Position numbers and translations under genes: made by a program
The notes under the pieces: generated by a model
Seen by the model: only the letters and a program-made list of their open reading frames with translations
The model's database searches: none
Told to the model about the DNA's origin: nothing
Shown here: one piece after another, positions 18,254-26,931 of the stretch
Layout: every line of letters starts with the position of its first letter
How positions within the stretch are numbered: the first letter of the stretch is position 1
Origin: Paenibacillus fonticola DSM 21315
Lineage (GTDB): Bacteria > Bacillota > Bacilli > Paenibacillales > Paenibacillaceae
Reading direction: 5' to 3'
NCBI RefSeq assembly: GCF_000381905.1
Contig: NZ_KB907254.1
Location: 44,854 to 108,853 of the forward strand
Length of the DNA stretch: 64,000 nt

Positions 18254-19603
18254 CTATTCCTCCATTGCCTTACGTACTTGTTTGGCTTGCTTTACGTTGC
18301 CTTCGGAATGCCACGGTGTACGATCCAGTTTCTTCTGCAATTCTTCGTTTCTTCCTTGCGAATATTCCTTCATGCGCTCTTCAGCCATTTCCTGCGATTG
18401 CTGCATCTCCGCGTTCAAGGACACGCCCTGCGGCTTAGCGATATTGGTAATCTGCGGCATCAGCTGAATTCTTTCCTCTACCGGAAGAATGCCAAACGGC
18501 TTGGACGGCAGTGTCTGGTACCAATAGGCAGTCGAAGACCAGTCGTCGGCCAGATGGTTGGCATGCCCATGTTCGATCGTGACTTTCAGGCTTTTCGAGA
18601 AATGGATAGGGTCGGCAATATGAAAGCGATAGGACACTTGATACCCAGGTACATCGCTTTCATGCACGATCGAACCACAGAAAGGAAACGCCGTCTTCTG
18701 CATACCCCAAGCATGATTGAAGTAGTCTTCCGCTCCGGTGCCAACGATACTTGGCAGCTCTTCGCCATCGATAAAGATCATATCGTCGCCTTCACCCCAC
18801 CAGCTGCCCTGGAAGTGCGTCACTGATAGGTTGCACCCGATGTAGTGGCCCTCACCTTCCGTTTCCAAAATTACATAGTTGCCGGCCCCGTCCAAATTAG
18901 CCACGCGGTTGACCTCCGGCGTATTGACCTGCAAGTTCGCGCCCCAGCCGTCACAAGGATACTCGCGTCTCCATTGGGCATGGAAGTATGCCGTGTTTTT
19001 ATCGAGAGGCTGGTGGTAAAGCTCATAATCGATATGGAAATAAAGCCCGAACGGCACATCGTTTTCATTTATAATTTCGATTTTAGCCCGCTTGTTGAAC
19101 GGCATAGGCAAATAGCAATTGACAGAGGCGACTCCGCCGAATTTGAATTGCTCCTCCGGTTTGACGGATACTGTAAATGGCAGCGAAGCAAAGTTCCCCG
19201 GCATAGAATGGCCGATACAGAAAAAATCTCCTAATGGCACGAGCACGCTAGGGTGAGCCTGATCGTCCCAGGTCATTTTGATCAGCACCTTGCGGTACCA
19301 GGCCGGATCGGGCACTTCCCAAGTTACGCCCAGAGCGTTATGAATTTCATTGACCGGCGCGATGTTAGCCCCCAAGTCCGGACGCATCACACTTGGCCCC
19401 AGCACTCTGCGGCAAAAGGAAGTCATCCAGATATGCGAAATACTGCCAGGTCCTTCGATATCACCCAGCACGATGCTTTCCCCCGCCGGAATCATCCAGT
19501 AGTCCTGGTTTTTCCCCTCTTGATCCCAACTGGATACCCGGGCTGTGCGGACTTTTTTGATTTGCGTCAGTTGCCCCAAAAAATTTACGCTTTGATTGTT
19601 CAT
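18254..19603 (-). CDS. GH172 (DUF2961) enzyme, difructose-anhydride/alpha-fructofuranosidase type
   Basis: 449 residues, no signal peptide. The DUF2961 core is clear: GPGSISHIWMT near the start, LGDFFCIGH in the middle, then WWGEGDDMIFIDG and GTGAEDYFNHAWG. DUF2961 proteins now form family GH172, whose first described member converts inulobiose and difructose dianhydride I; others act on alpha-D-arabinofuranosides. As I recall, the catalytic pair of the described enzyme is two glutamates 21 residues apart; here E271 and E292 have that spacing. Sitting between fructoside importer genes and a GH32 plus fructokinase, it most likely opens a fructose-containing cyclic or alpha-linked sugar. The exact activity is inference. 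Confidence 0.85.
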   Translation of the reverse strand: MNNQSVNFLGQLTQIKKVRTARVSSWDQEGKNQDYWMIPAGESIVLGDIEGPGSISHIWMTSFCRRVLGPSVMRPDLGANIAPVNEIHNALGVTWEVPDPAWYRKVLIKMTWDDQAHPSVLVPLGDFFCIGHSMPGNFASLPFTVSVKPEEQFKFGGVASVNCYLPMPFNKRAKIEIINENDVPFGLYFHIDYELYHQPLDKNTAYFHAQWRREYPCDGWGANLQVNTPEVNRVANLDGAGNYVILETEGEGHYIGCNLSVTHFQGSWWGEGDDMIFIDGEELPSIVGTGAEDYFNHAWGMQKTAFPFCGSIVHESDVPGYQVSYRFHIADPIHFSKSLKVTIEHGHANHLADDWSSTAYWYQTLPSKPFGILPVEERIQLMPQITNIAKPQGVSLNAEMQQSQEMAEERMKEYSQGRNEELQKKLDRTPWHSEGNVKQAKQVRKAMEE

Positions 19604-19661
19604 AATGAATTCTCTCCTTCATCTATAATAAATTTATGTGAAACCATAGATAAAAATAAAA

Positions 19662-20519
19662 CTACCCTTTTACGGCTCCAGCCGTCATCCCCTCGATGAT
19701 GAACCGTTGAAAAATGCCGAAGAAAATCAGCTGCGGCACTATGAGCAGCATGCCGGCTGCCAACGTACCGCCATAATCGATACTGTAGGCGCCTTTGAAT
19801 TGGGAAATGCCCAGCGATATCGTATATTTGGCCGCGTCGCTGATCAACGTCACCGCAAACGGAAATTCATTCCAAATATACAGAATGTTAAAAATAAATA
19901 CGGTGGAAACAACAGGCGTGATGATTGGAAAAACGATCGACCTGCACAATGTATACAATCCGCTGCCGTCAATAATAGCGGCCTCTTCCACTTCCTTAGG
20001 AAATCCTCGCAGAAACCCGGTAAATAGCAATGTATTGAAAGCGATCGCCGTCGCGATATATGGCAGTATCAGCGACCAGTAGCTATTCAGCAAATCCAGC
20101 ATGATCGTAATCCGGTAAACGGGAAAAATCAGGATAAACGCTGGAACCGCCAGGCCGGAAATGAAATAGAGCTGGATTAGGTTCTGCATTTTTTTTGACT
20201 TGAACACCATGCGTGTTAGGGCAAACGAACTCATAAAGGTGATGAGGATCTCAAGGACGATCGTGGCGATGGCGACGATGACCGTATTTTTATACAGGAT
20301 GAAAAAATCCAGCGTTGCGAAGGCCCGCTTGTAATTTTCCATGCTCCATGACTCGGGCCAACTGAATGGGTTGTTCAAAATTTCGCTGCTTGTGCGAAAG
20401 GAGAGAAAGCATACCCAAAGCACCGGCAGCAGAATGATCAAAGTAACCCCGTAAGCCAGAATATACCACCCTGCCGTTTTCCATCTGCGATTCGAAGGGA
20501 TGTTAATCTCTCTACTCAT
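19662..20519 (-). CDS. Sugar ABC transporter permease, MalG type
   Basis: 285 residues, six membrane segments, EAA loop EAAIIDGSGLYTLCR and the usual C-terminal ending EGMTAGAVKG. It pairs with the MalF-type gene directly upstream. The ATG at 20519 is preferred because GGAGG lies six bases before it; an ATG at 20525 overlaps the upstream stop but touches the ribosome site. Part of the GH172-GH32-fructokinase operon, so it probably carries a short fructoside. No ATPase gene nearby. Confidence 0.9.
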   Translation of the reverse strand: MSREINIPSNRRWKTAGWYILAYGVTLIILLPVLWVCFLSFRTSSEILNNPFSWPESWSMENYKRAFATLDFFILYKNTVIVAIATIVLEILITFMSSFALTRMVFKSKKMQNLIQLYFISGLAVPAFILIFPVYRITIMLDLLNSYWSLILPYIATAIAFNTLLFTGFLRGFPKEVEEAAIIDGSGLYTLCRSIVFPIITPVVSTVFIFNILYIWNEFPFAVTLISDAAKYTISLGISQFKGAYSIDYGGTLAAGMLLIVPQLIFFGIFQRFIIEGMTAGAVKG

Positions 20520-20521
20520 AG

Positions 20522-21406
20522 TCATCCTCCCTCCCCCTCAAAGTTGGACTTGCTCAGCTTCAAATAGGCGATGGAAAACAGCATAGTCAACAGGAACGCA
20601 ATTGTCGAAATCGCCATTCCGTAACCGTATTCCGCCGAGGTAAAAGTGGTGTTGTACATGTAGGTGACCAGAACCTCAGATTGATGGTTCGGTCCGCCAC
20701 CCGTGAGCATAAATACGGTTTCGAAAATTTTGAACACATTGGTAATGACCAGAACGACGACGATCCGGTTCGTTTCGTTCATCATTGGCACAGTGATGTA
20801 CCATAGCTGCTCTTTGGGACCAGCGCCATCGATGGAGCTTGACTCGTAAACGTCCCTGGGTATCATCTTGAGACCGGCCAGGAAAATCGTGGCGATGAAT
20901 CCAAGCTGCTGCCATACGAACACCATGCCGATGGAGTAGGGAGCCAGCGCCTTTCCGCCGATCCACATCTGAGTCAGATTCCCGAGTCCAAGCTTCACCA
21001 GAAGGATATTGATCAAACCCATTTGGGGGTCCAACACGAACACCCAGATCAAACCGACGACGATCGGGGCGATGATGCTAGGCGTATAATTCAACGCCTT
21101 CAGAGCATCGCTGCCTTTAAAAGTCCGATTCAGCAGCAGGGCAAGCATGAAGGAAAACGGAATCAGCAAGACAAGCGATACGCCTAGAATAATGAACGTA
21201 TTTTTCAGCGAAACCCAGAAAAACGAGTCGCCCAAAAGCAGTTTATAATTACTAAATCCAACAAACTCAGGTGTGCCAATGCCCGTAAATTTCGTCGTGC
21301 TGTAGTAAAACGAGATGATGATCGGGAATATGATATAGCCAGTAAACAGAAGCAAAGTTGGAAACAGCATGACGAATATACTTTTTCTTTTGCTTAGCCA
21401 GATCAT
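20522..21406 (-). CDS. Sugar ABC transporter permease, MalF type
   Basis: 294 residues, six membrane segments, EAA-type loop ESSSIDGAGPKEQLW. CUT1 family; partner of the MalG-type permease that follows and of the binding protein that precedes it. It ends in an acidic, Gly-rich tail. GGAGCC lies before the ATG. Its operon position between the solute-binding protein and the fructoside-degrading enzymes indicates a role in importing that substrate. Confidence 0.9.
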   Translation of the reverse strand: MIWLSKRKSIFVMLFPTLLLFTGYIIFPIIISFYYSTTKFTGIGTPEFVGFSNYKLLLGDSFFWVSLKNTFIILGVSLVLLIPFSFMLALLLNRTFKGSDALKALNYTPSIIAPIVVGLIWVFVLDPQMGLINILLVKLGLGNLTQMWIGGKALAPYSIGMVFVWQQLGFIATIFLAGLKMIPRDVYESSSIDGAGPKEQLWYITVPMMNETNRIVVVLVITNVFKIFETVFMLTGGGPNHQSEVLVTYMYNTTFTSAEYGYGMAISTIAFLLTMLFSIAYLKLSKSNFEGEGG

Positions 21407-21486
21407 TTCTCTTGGCTCCTCCCATCCTGTAAGGTGAAGGGAGAGGCTGCCAGCAAAGGCTTTCGGGGCAACCTCTCGTGCCTTCG

Positions 21487-22803
21487 TTATTGCTGTTCGA
21501 CTTTTTTATCGATCAAATCAAGCGCCTGTTCAGGCGTGTAAAATCCGTTAATAACCCCGTAAATGCTGTCATACATAGCGTTTCCAATGGCGTCGGATAC
21601 CACGAGATCAGGCTGAGCAAACGGCTTTTCCCATCCCGGTTCATTCATCGCTTTAATCAATTCGGCATATACCGGATGCGCCGCTGCATCTACATCGGCC
21701 TCAAAGCTGTTGATCGGGGGCAACTGATTATCGACCATGATTTGCATGCCTTCCTGGCTGTAATAGAAGGTGAAAAACTTCTGGACGGCGTCGTATTTCA
21801 CCGTGTCCTCCTTAACCTTCGCACTGGCTACGAGCGGCGCGGAAGCAGAAATCATAGAAATCTTCTGATTCCCTACGCCGTCATTAAATGTAGGCCCCCA
21901 GGAGAAACCGACGTCCTTGGCAATCGGGCTCCCTTCCAGCTTGACCGTTTCCCAGGCCCCGGCGTCCAGCATTGCCGCCTTGCCGGAGGTGAACATTTCC
22001 ACGGCCTGAAAATAGCTCAGCGTAGTCACGTTTTCGGGAAAGGCACCCAGTTTTTGCAATTCGGCGATTTTATCGAAGAAGAGGAGGAAGTCGGGGTTGT
22101 TAAACTTCTCTTCTCCCGCTAAAATCGCGTCAATCTTATCGAAGTAACCATAGCGGGTAAACATCCCCAGGAAGGCCCAGATACTGTAGTTATCCTTTGC
22201 ACCCTTCGCAATGGTCACGATATTGTTCGCTTTAAACACTTTCGCGGCCTCGGCTAGCTCCTCGTAAGTTTCTGGGACTTTAACGTTGTGTTCTTCGAAC
22301 AGTGCCTTGTTGTACCAAAGTCCGGTGACGAGCGATTGATATGGCAGGCCGAACTGCTTCCCGCCATCCTCGTAGTTTTTCAGCATCATCGGATCGATCG
22401 CGGAGAGCTCCGGCGTATTTCTAATCATCTCACTCAAATCCAGCAGCATTCCGGCCTGATTCATCTCTTTGGCGGGAGCGGGCAGCATCCAGAAAATATC
22501 GGGCATTTCTCCGGTTTGAGCCTGGATCTTCATCTTTTTGATATGATCGTTCGTATCCGCTCCGGTCAAATTGACCTTGATGTCGGGGTACTTGGCCTTA
22601 AAAGCTTCAATTGCCTTATACATCGCCGGCTCCTGATCCTTCACATTCGCAACATGCATCGCGATGTCCAAAGTTACGGTCTGCTCTTTGGGATTGCTTG
22701 AACTTCCTTCATTCGTAGTGTTTTCATTCTTAGGATTTCCACAAGCTGCTAATAGTGTAATCAACATCAACATCGCTAGCATTCCGGACAAATATTTTTT
22801 CAT
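21487..22803 (-). CDS. Sugar ABC transporter solute-binding lipoprotein (CUT1)
   Basis: 438 residues. Lipoprotein signal with lipobox LLAAC (Cys about 21) and a Ser/Asn linker, then a MalE-like domain (VNLTGADTNDHIKKMKIQAQ, then IFWMLPAP). First gene of the AraC-linked operon that runs leftwards through two permeases, GH172, GH32 and fructokinase. The ATG at 22803 is chosen because GGGGGGAA lies before it; the frame is open to 22854. It should bind the fructoside outside the cell. A catabolite-response-like site lies 170 bp upstream. Confidence 0.9.
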   Translation of the reverse strand: MKKYLSGMLAMLMLITLLAACGNPKNENTTNEGSSSNPKEQTVTLDIAMHVANVKDQEPAMYKAIEAFKAKYPDIKVNLTGADTNDHIKKMKIQAQTGEMPDIFWMLPAPAKEMNQAGMLLDLSEMIRNTPELSAIDPMMLKNYEDGGKQFGLPYQSLVTGLWYNKALFEEHNVKVPETYEELAEAAKVFKANNIVTIAKGAKDNYSIWAFLGMFTRYGYFDKIDAILAGEEKFNNPDFLLFFDKIAELQKLGAFPENVTTLSYFQAVEMFTSGKAAMLDAGAWETVKLEGSPIAKDVGFSWGPTFNDGVGNQKISMISASAPLVASAKVKEDTVKYDAVQKFFTFYYSQEGMQIMVDNQLPPINSFEADVDAAAHPVYAELIKAMNEPGWEKPFAQPDLVVSDAIGNAMYDSIYGVINGFYTPEQALDLIDKKVEQQ

Positions 22804-22970
22804 CTCTATTCCCCCCTGAAAAATGTTGAACTTGTCGATAACTTCATTTCCCATTGACGGTCACTCGAAAATTTCATAAACTCCTTTCCAAAGAGACTCG
22901 CAAATAAATTGTGCAAATATGAATTTACAGAGAAGGTTGACCGCCTTCTTATAATGCCATTCTATTACGA

Positions 22971-22986
22971 ATGTAAGCGCTTGTAT
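22971..22986. promoter_or_regulatory. cre-like site
   Basis: ATGTAAGCGCTTGTAT is one base away from the CcpA site consensus and lies between the divergent AraC gene and the solute-binding protein gene. It suggests carbon catabolite repression of the cluster. Promoter elements around it are not clear. Confidence 0.5.
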
Positions 22987-23065
22987 TTAGCAGATGTTAT
23001 GTTTTATTTATCAAAAATCGCTTCAGCTCGCATTGGGAGAAATATAGAAATGGAGGCGCTATCTT

Positions 23066-23926
23066 ATGATATTGAACAACTTATCGCCATATATTCGAGT
23101 CGCTATGGATGATAGCACTACGGATTCCTGGTTCATTCAGGAACGGGTTTTATTCGATTATGAGCTGCTATACGTGATGGAAGGAGAGTTGCTAGTCACG
23201 ATTGAAGACGAGGTTTTCGAGGGAAAGAGGGGAGATATCTTTCTGTTTCGGCCGGGACAGCGCCATTCGCTGCGCAAGATCAGCCGAAAATTGCGGCAGC
23301 CCCACATTCATTTCGACTTTTTTTATCAAGAGGATAGTCCAGGGGTTAAGGTCTCTTTTCGCTCAAGAGAAAAAATAACAGAGGAAGAAGAACAATGGTT
23401 CCGAGAAGATATTATGGATCGGATGCCTGTCCCCTTATCGAGCCATCTCCGCCTTAAGAACCCGTTGCTGATTGAACAAATGCTGATCCAATTAATTAAC
23501 GAATTTGATATGAAGATGCCGTTCTTCGAAATTAAAATCAAAGGATTGTTTATCCAATTATGGATTCAGATTTTGCGAGAAAACTACTGGAATCTTCATC
23601 CCCATCTCATTACTAATTTTCAAACCTTGCTGAGGGTTAAAGATTTTCTGATGCATACACCAGAACGTAAAGTCTCTTTGGAGGAAATCTCTAAAATGTC
23701 CGGGATAAGCAAACATTATTTGATCCGGCTGTTTAAAAAGGCCTTTGGTATGAGCCCTTTGCAATATCATCAATTTATCCGGATTCAGAGAGCGAAGCAC
23801 TTGATTCAGTTTACAGACAATTCCATTGAAGGTATTGCCGAGAAGATGGGCTACCCGAATATCCATGCTTTTAGCCGGGCATTCAAAACAGTTGACGGGA
23901 CTCCCCCTTCTTTTTACAGGAACTAG
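23066..23926 (+). CDS. AraC-family regulator with cupin sensor domain
   Basis: 286 residues. The first 90 or so residues form a cupin/AraC_binding domain (LLYVMEGELLVTIEDEVF, then GDIFLFRPGQRHSL). The last 100 residues form the AraC double helix-turn-helix (VSLEEISKMSGISKHYLIRL, then IEGIAEKMGYPNIHAFSRAF). Such proteins bind a sugar in the cupin and activate transport and breakdown genes. It is divergent from the solute-binding protein gene of the GH172 cluster and is its likely activator. GGAGGCG lies before the ATG. A terminator follows. Confidence 0.92.
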   Translation: MILNNLSPYIRVAMDDSTTDSWFIQERVLFDYELLYVMEGELLVTIEDEVFEGKRGDIFLFRPGQRHSLRKISRKLRQPHIHFDFFYQEDSPGVKVSFRSREKITEEEEQWFREDIMDRMPVPLSSHLRLKNPLLIEQMLIQLINEFDMKMPFFEIKIKGLFIQLWIQILRENYWNLHPHLITNFQTLLRVKDFLMHTPERKVSLEEISKMSGISKHYLIRLFKKAFGMSPLQYHQFIRIQRAKHLIQFTDNSIEGIAEKMGYPNIHAFSRAFKTVDGTPPSFYRN

Positions 23927-23961
23927 AAAACCTTGGGATAACCGCAGTTGTTTCTAGTTAG

Positions 23962-24010
23962 GGGGCTGCCTAATAGTAGGATTAAAATTAATTTAAAGAC
24001 AGCCCCTTTT
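23962..24010. terminator. Terminator after the AraC gene
   Basis: GGGGCTG (23962-23968) pairs with CAGCCCC (24000-24006), followed by TTTT. The loop is about 30 bases. Confidence 0.55.
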
Positions 24011-24021
24011 CCATACTTTTT

Positions 24022-24305
24022 CACCACAAGCGTTATTTTGCTTAAACGACATTTCCGCCATCGGAGCCTTAAAGGCATGCAAGGATTTGAACTTGTCTGT
24101 TCCGGATAAGCTCGCCATTTTGGGCATTGACGATATGCCGACCGTCTCCGAACTGCTGAGCCTATCGACCATCCGACATCCTATCAACGAACTGGCCGAG
24201 GCCGCTTCCAAGTTGATGATCGAATCCATTGAAACCGACGGCAAGCGCCTCGATCCTGTTGAAGAAGTTTTCCCGACAGAGCTGATGGTTCGGCGCACCA
24301 GCTAA
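24022..24305 (+). pseudogene. C-terminal remnant of a LacI-family regulator
   Basis: A plus-strand frame reads ALFCLNDISAIGALKACKDL, then LAILGIDDMPTVSELLSLST and ends with PTELMVRRTS. These are the last strands of the LacI/periplasmic-binding effector domain (LND.SAIGAL, GIDD, LSTIRHP). The DNA-binding half and most of the effector domain are missing, and the sequence before 24022 is the terminator of the AraC gene. So this is the truncated end of a lost regulator, perhaps one that once served the sugar genes on the right. Confidence 0.75.
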
Positions 24306-24333
24306 TTTCCGGGTATTTTTCTGGAAGATATTC

Positions 24334-24376
24334 AAAAAAATCGAGCAAGGATTTATTTATCCTCTGCTCGATTTTT
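24334..24376. terminator. Bidirectional terminator at the seam of the two sugar clusters
   Basis: AAAAATCGAGCA pairs with TGCTCGATTTTT around a short loop. It can end transcription from both sides and lies downstream of the LamG-GH32 gene. Confidence 0.75.
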
Positions 24377-24608
24377 CTGTTCTATCTCCAGTTTCAAATC
24401 CCGGATTCTGGATTTGATAGACCGCCTCCGCAACCGACATTCCCATGCCAGCCTTAGAAATGAGCACTTCCCCAGTGTCAACTTTAGATTCGGCTGTAGC
24501 CGAGAACTGAGAAGCAACAAGCTGAAGAAATAGGGCCCATAAAATTACTATTGAAATCCGAGGCGGATAAGCGTTTCCAATTCGTAAAGCAAAGATACTT
24601 GAGCGTTG
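24358..24608 (-). pseudogene. Possible remnant of a secreted protein
   Basis: A minus-strand frame of about 80 codons with no start codon (a stop precedes it at 24609). It reads IVILWALFLQLVASQFSATA, which looks like a signal peptide, then KVDTGEVLISKAGMGMS and ends near IQNPGFETGD. The NPGFETGD word is common in secreted carbohydrate-active enzymes, so it could be the stub of a lost extracellular fructan hydrolase. It may also be chance; no family is claimed. Confidence 0.3.
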
Positions 24609-24648
24609 TTATATTATCCAAATGGCAAAGAGCGCCGAAGCGCTCATC

Positions 24649-26928
24649 CTACCAAATCGATTGCATATCCCAAACATCCAAGAATTTAACAACCACGTCC
24701 CCATCTCCCCAAATCTCAAGACCCAACGCATCCTCGCGGCTGGGATATACACGGGTTGTGAGACTCTTCAATCCATTTGCATAAGCTTCAACCATGGAGC
24801 GATCCAGATAAATGTGAAGCTTCAGATTCTCTCCTAGCAGCTCCAGTTTTCCTCCCTGAATCCCTCTGCACTTTTCTCCCGGATGCAGCGTTGTTTTCGT
24901 TCGATCAACCGCAAACAACGATTGCTTCGAATCATAGTACAGCAGTGTTTCTTCTTCTCCTTCCGGCGTACGCCGGACCTTGATTCCGAATTGCTGGGCG
25001 CTGCCAGGCTCTATTTCCAATTGAATCTCAAGCATGTCGCCATGAACATCCTTGAGCAGTATATTAGTCTCAGCCAATGTCTTGTCTCGAAGGGATATCC
25101 GCTTGGTATCCCGCAGCGACTGAAGCTCTTGAATCGGCTCGATCCCCAACCGTCCGTCATCCCGTAAATACACGCTTAATGGTAAGCCGCCGTTATGCGC
25201 CCAGCCCGATTTATATTCCAGTTCAGATGTTCGATCGCCTTGAGCTATCGTAAAGATGATCTTTCTGCCGGTCTTCGGATCAACCATGCCGCTCGGGCCG
25301 GTAAAATGGAAATCACCAACGTCTATCAATTGAGGCTCCTCTTGATCGGGAATGAATGAGAGACTCTGCTTGTCAATTTGTCCGATCCAGTAGAATACCT
25401 CGACATCCGCACCTTCTCCCACTGGGCTGACCAGCAATAGATGCTTGTTCACCCCCTGCTTGTCATTGCCCAAGGGAAGAAGCACGGGGAGCTCCCAGAT
25501 GGGCCCAAGATAAGGAAACTTCTGAATATCCGCTTTAAAAAATGGTCCTTTGTACGCCCAGTTCATCATATCCTGCGACGAAAATGCCAGCGCTGCTCCA
25601 CCTTCGCCTTCCATCCCCGAACCAACCAAGGCAAACCAACCGTCATCGTCTTTCCACACGAACGGGTCCCGGAAATCCCCGAATGCGCCCATGCCCCTCT
25701 TCTGCACGATCAAAGGCTCTGGATGCTTTACCCAGTGAACCAGATCTGTGTCTCCATCCGTAGTATAGGTGCTTCGAGCAAGCGCGACGCTCTGATTCGG
25801 AGAAGCACTATCATTGCCCGCCGTAAAAAATAAAACAGGAAGGCCGTCTGCATCATATGTCGCGCTTCCCGACCATATCCCATCGGGTGCCAGCTGATCC
25901 TTCTCAGGCGCCAGGGCCACGGGAAGATCACGCCAATGTACCAGATCCTTACTGACCCAATGCCCCCAATGAATGTGATGAAAAAACGGCCCGAGCGGAT
26001 TGTGCTGATAAAACAAATGATATTGCCCGTCAAAATAGATCGGCGCATGGGGTTCGTTCATCCAGTGGGCCGGCGGGCTGACATGATATTGCGGTCTGTG
26101 CCGATCCGAAAGCAGAGGCGTCCGATCCAGCTTGATCTCATCATACTTTAATTGCGGCTGGACTCCTTCATGAGCGGAATCCAGCACATACCGATAAGAA
26201 GCAGCTACCTCTTCCGCGCTCAGAGCACGATTATAGATCATAAGTTCATCTAGGATACCGCTAAACATATGGAGGCTGAATACCTCTGCCAGCAGGCTGC
26301 TATGGTTATTTTTGCCGATAAGCAAATCCGTATCCGCCGCCTCGGCCAAGCGGGATCCCCGAGGCAAGGTCGAGGAAGCGATCTCCTTGCCGTTCAGGTA
26401 AAGCTTCATTTCTCCTTGATTTCCATCGAACACAGCATTTACGTAAGACCATTCATTCTTGGGCAGTTCATGGCCATCAGGCGACCACAGCTCCTTCCAG
26501 TCCCCTCCTTCCAGCCCAACTTGAAAGGACCAGGAGCCGTGACGAAACATGCCAAGCAAATATCCCTGCTTGCGGTCCAGGTCGTAACGATTTACAATGG
26601 CGGCTAATTTACGCTCATGACCCCATTCGTAAGAGCGCGGCGCTACCCATACTCCTATACTTAGCGCATATAAATATTCGGAGTTGTCGGCCGCGTCGCC
26701 CTCTTCAAATGAATGGGTAATGTAAGTCGAGTAACCGTCGAACAAGAGGCCGCTTCCCAATACTCCCTGTCTCCACTGCGGATCGCAGGGTTCGGTAAAC
26801 TCCGCCTGATTAAATACGTACTGAATATCATCCTGGACTTTGGATATGCCCTCCAAAGCGCTCGCCCCCGCTCCTTCATCAAAGGCCCAATGCATCATCA
26901 GGCCCGGATCGTCATGTCTCTGGTTCAT
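24649..26928 (-). CDS. LamG-GH32 fusion protein with altered nucleophile motif
   Basis: 759 residues, no signal peptide. Residues 1-250 form a laminin-G/ConA-like domain (ends ILDELMIYNRALSAEEV), which usually binds sugars. Residues 280-759 form a GH32 catalytic barrel and beta-sandwich. The usual WMNDPNG is WMNEPHA here, so the nucleophile Asp is Glu at residue 292. The stabiliser is kept (FRDP, D421) and the acid/base is probably E479 in WELP rather than WECP. This marks a divergent GH32 subgroup; it may act on another linkage or be poorly active. Last gene of the LacI-controlled operon, three bases after the fused kinase-GH32 gene. Confidence 0.88.
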   Translation of the reverse strand: MNQRHDDPGLMMHWAFDEGAGASALEGISKVQDDIQYVFNQAEFTEPCDPQWRQGVLGSGLLFDGYSTYITHSFEEGDAADNSEYLYALSIGVWVAPRSYEWGHERKLAAIVNRYDLDRKQGYLLGMFRHGSWSFQVGLEGGDWKELWSPDGHELPKNEWSYVNAVFDGNQGEMKLYLNGKEIASSTLPRGSRLAEAADTDLLIGKNNHSSLLAEVFSLHMFSGILDELMIYNRALSAEEVAASYRYVLDSAHEGVQPQLKYDEIKLDRTPLLSDRHRPQYHVSPPAHWMNEPHAPIYFDGQYHLFYQHNPLGPFFHHIHWGHWVSKDLVHWRDLPVALAPEKDQLAPDGIWSGSATYDADGLPVLFFTAGNDSASPNQSVALARSTYTTDGDTDLVHWVKHPEPLIVQKRGMGAFGDFRDPFVWKDDDGWFALVGSGMEGEGGAALAFSSQDMMNWAYKGPFFKADIQKFPYLGPIWELPVLLPLGNDKQGVNKHLLLVSPVGEGADVEVFYWIGQIDKQSLSFIPDQEEPQLIDVGDFHFTGPSGMVDPKTGRKIIFTIAQGDRTSELEYKSGWAHNGGLPLSVYLRDDGRLGIEPIQELQSLRDTKRISLRDKTLAETNILLKDVHGDMLEIQLEIEPGSAQQFGIKVRRTPEGEEETLLYYDSKQSLFAVDRTKTTLHPGEKCRGIQGGKLELLGENLKLHIYLDRSMVEAYANGLKSLTTRVYPSREDALGLEIWGDGDVVVKFLDVWDMQSIW

Positions 26929-26931
26929 GCC

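Noticed and set aside
22909..23112. 67-codon frame upstream of the AraC gene
   Set aside because: No ribosome site, overlaps the AraC start in another frame, and covers the likely promoter and cre-like site.
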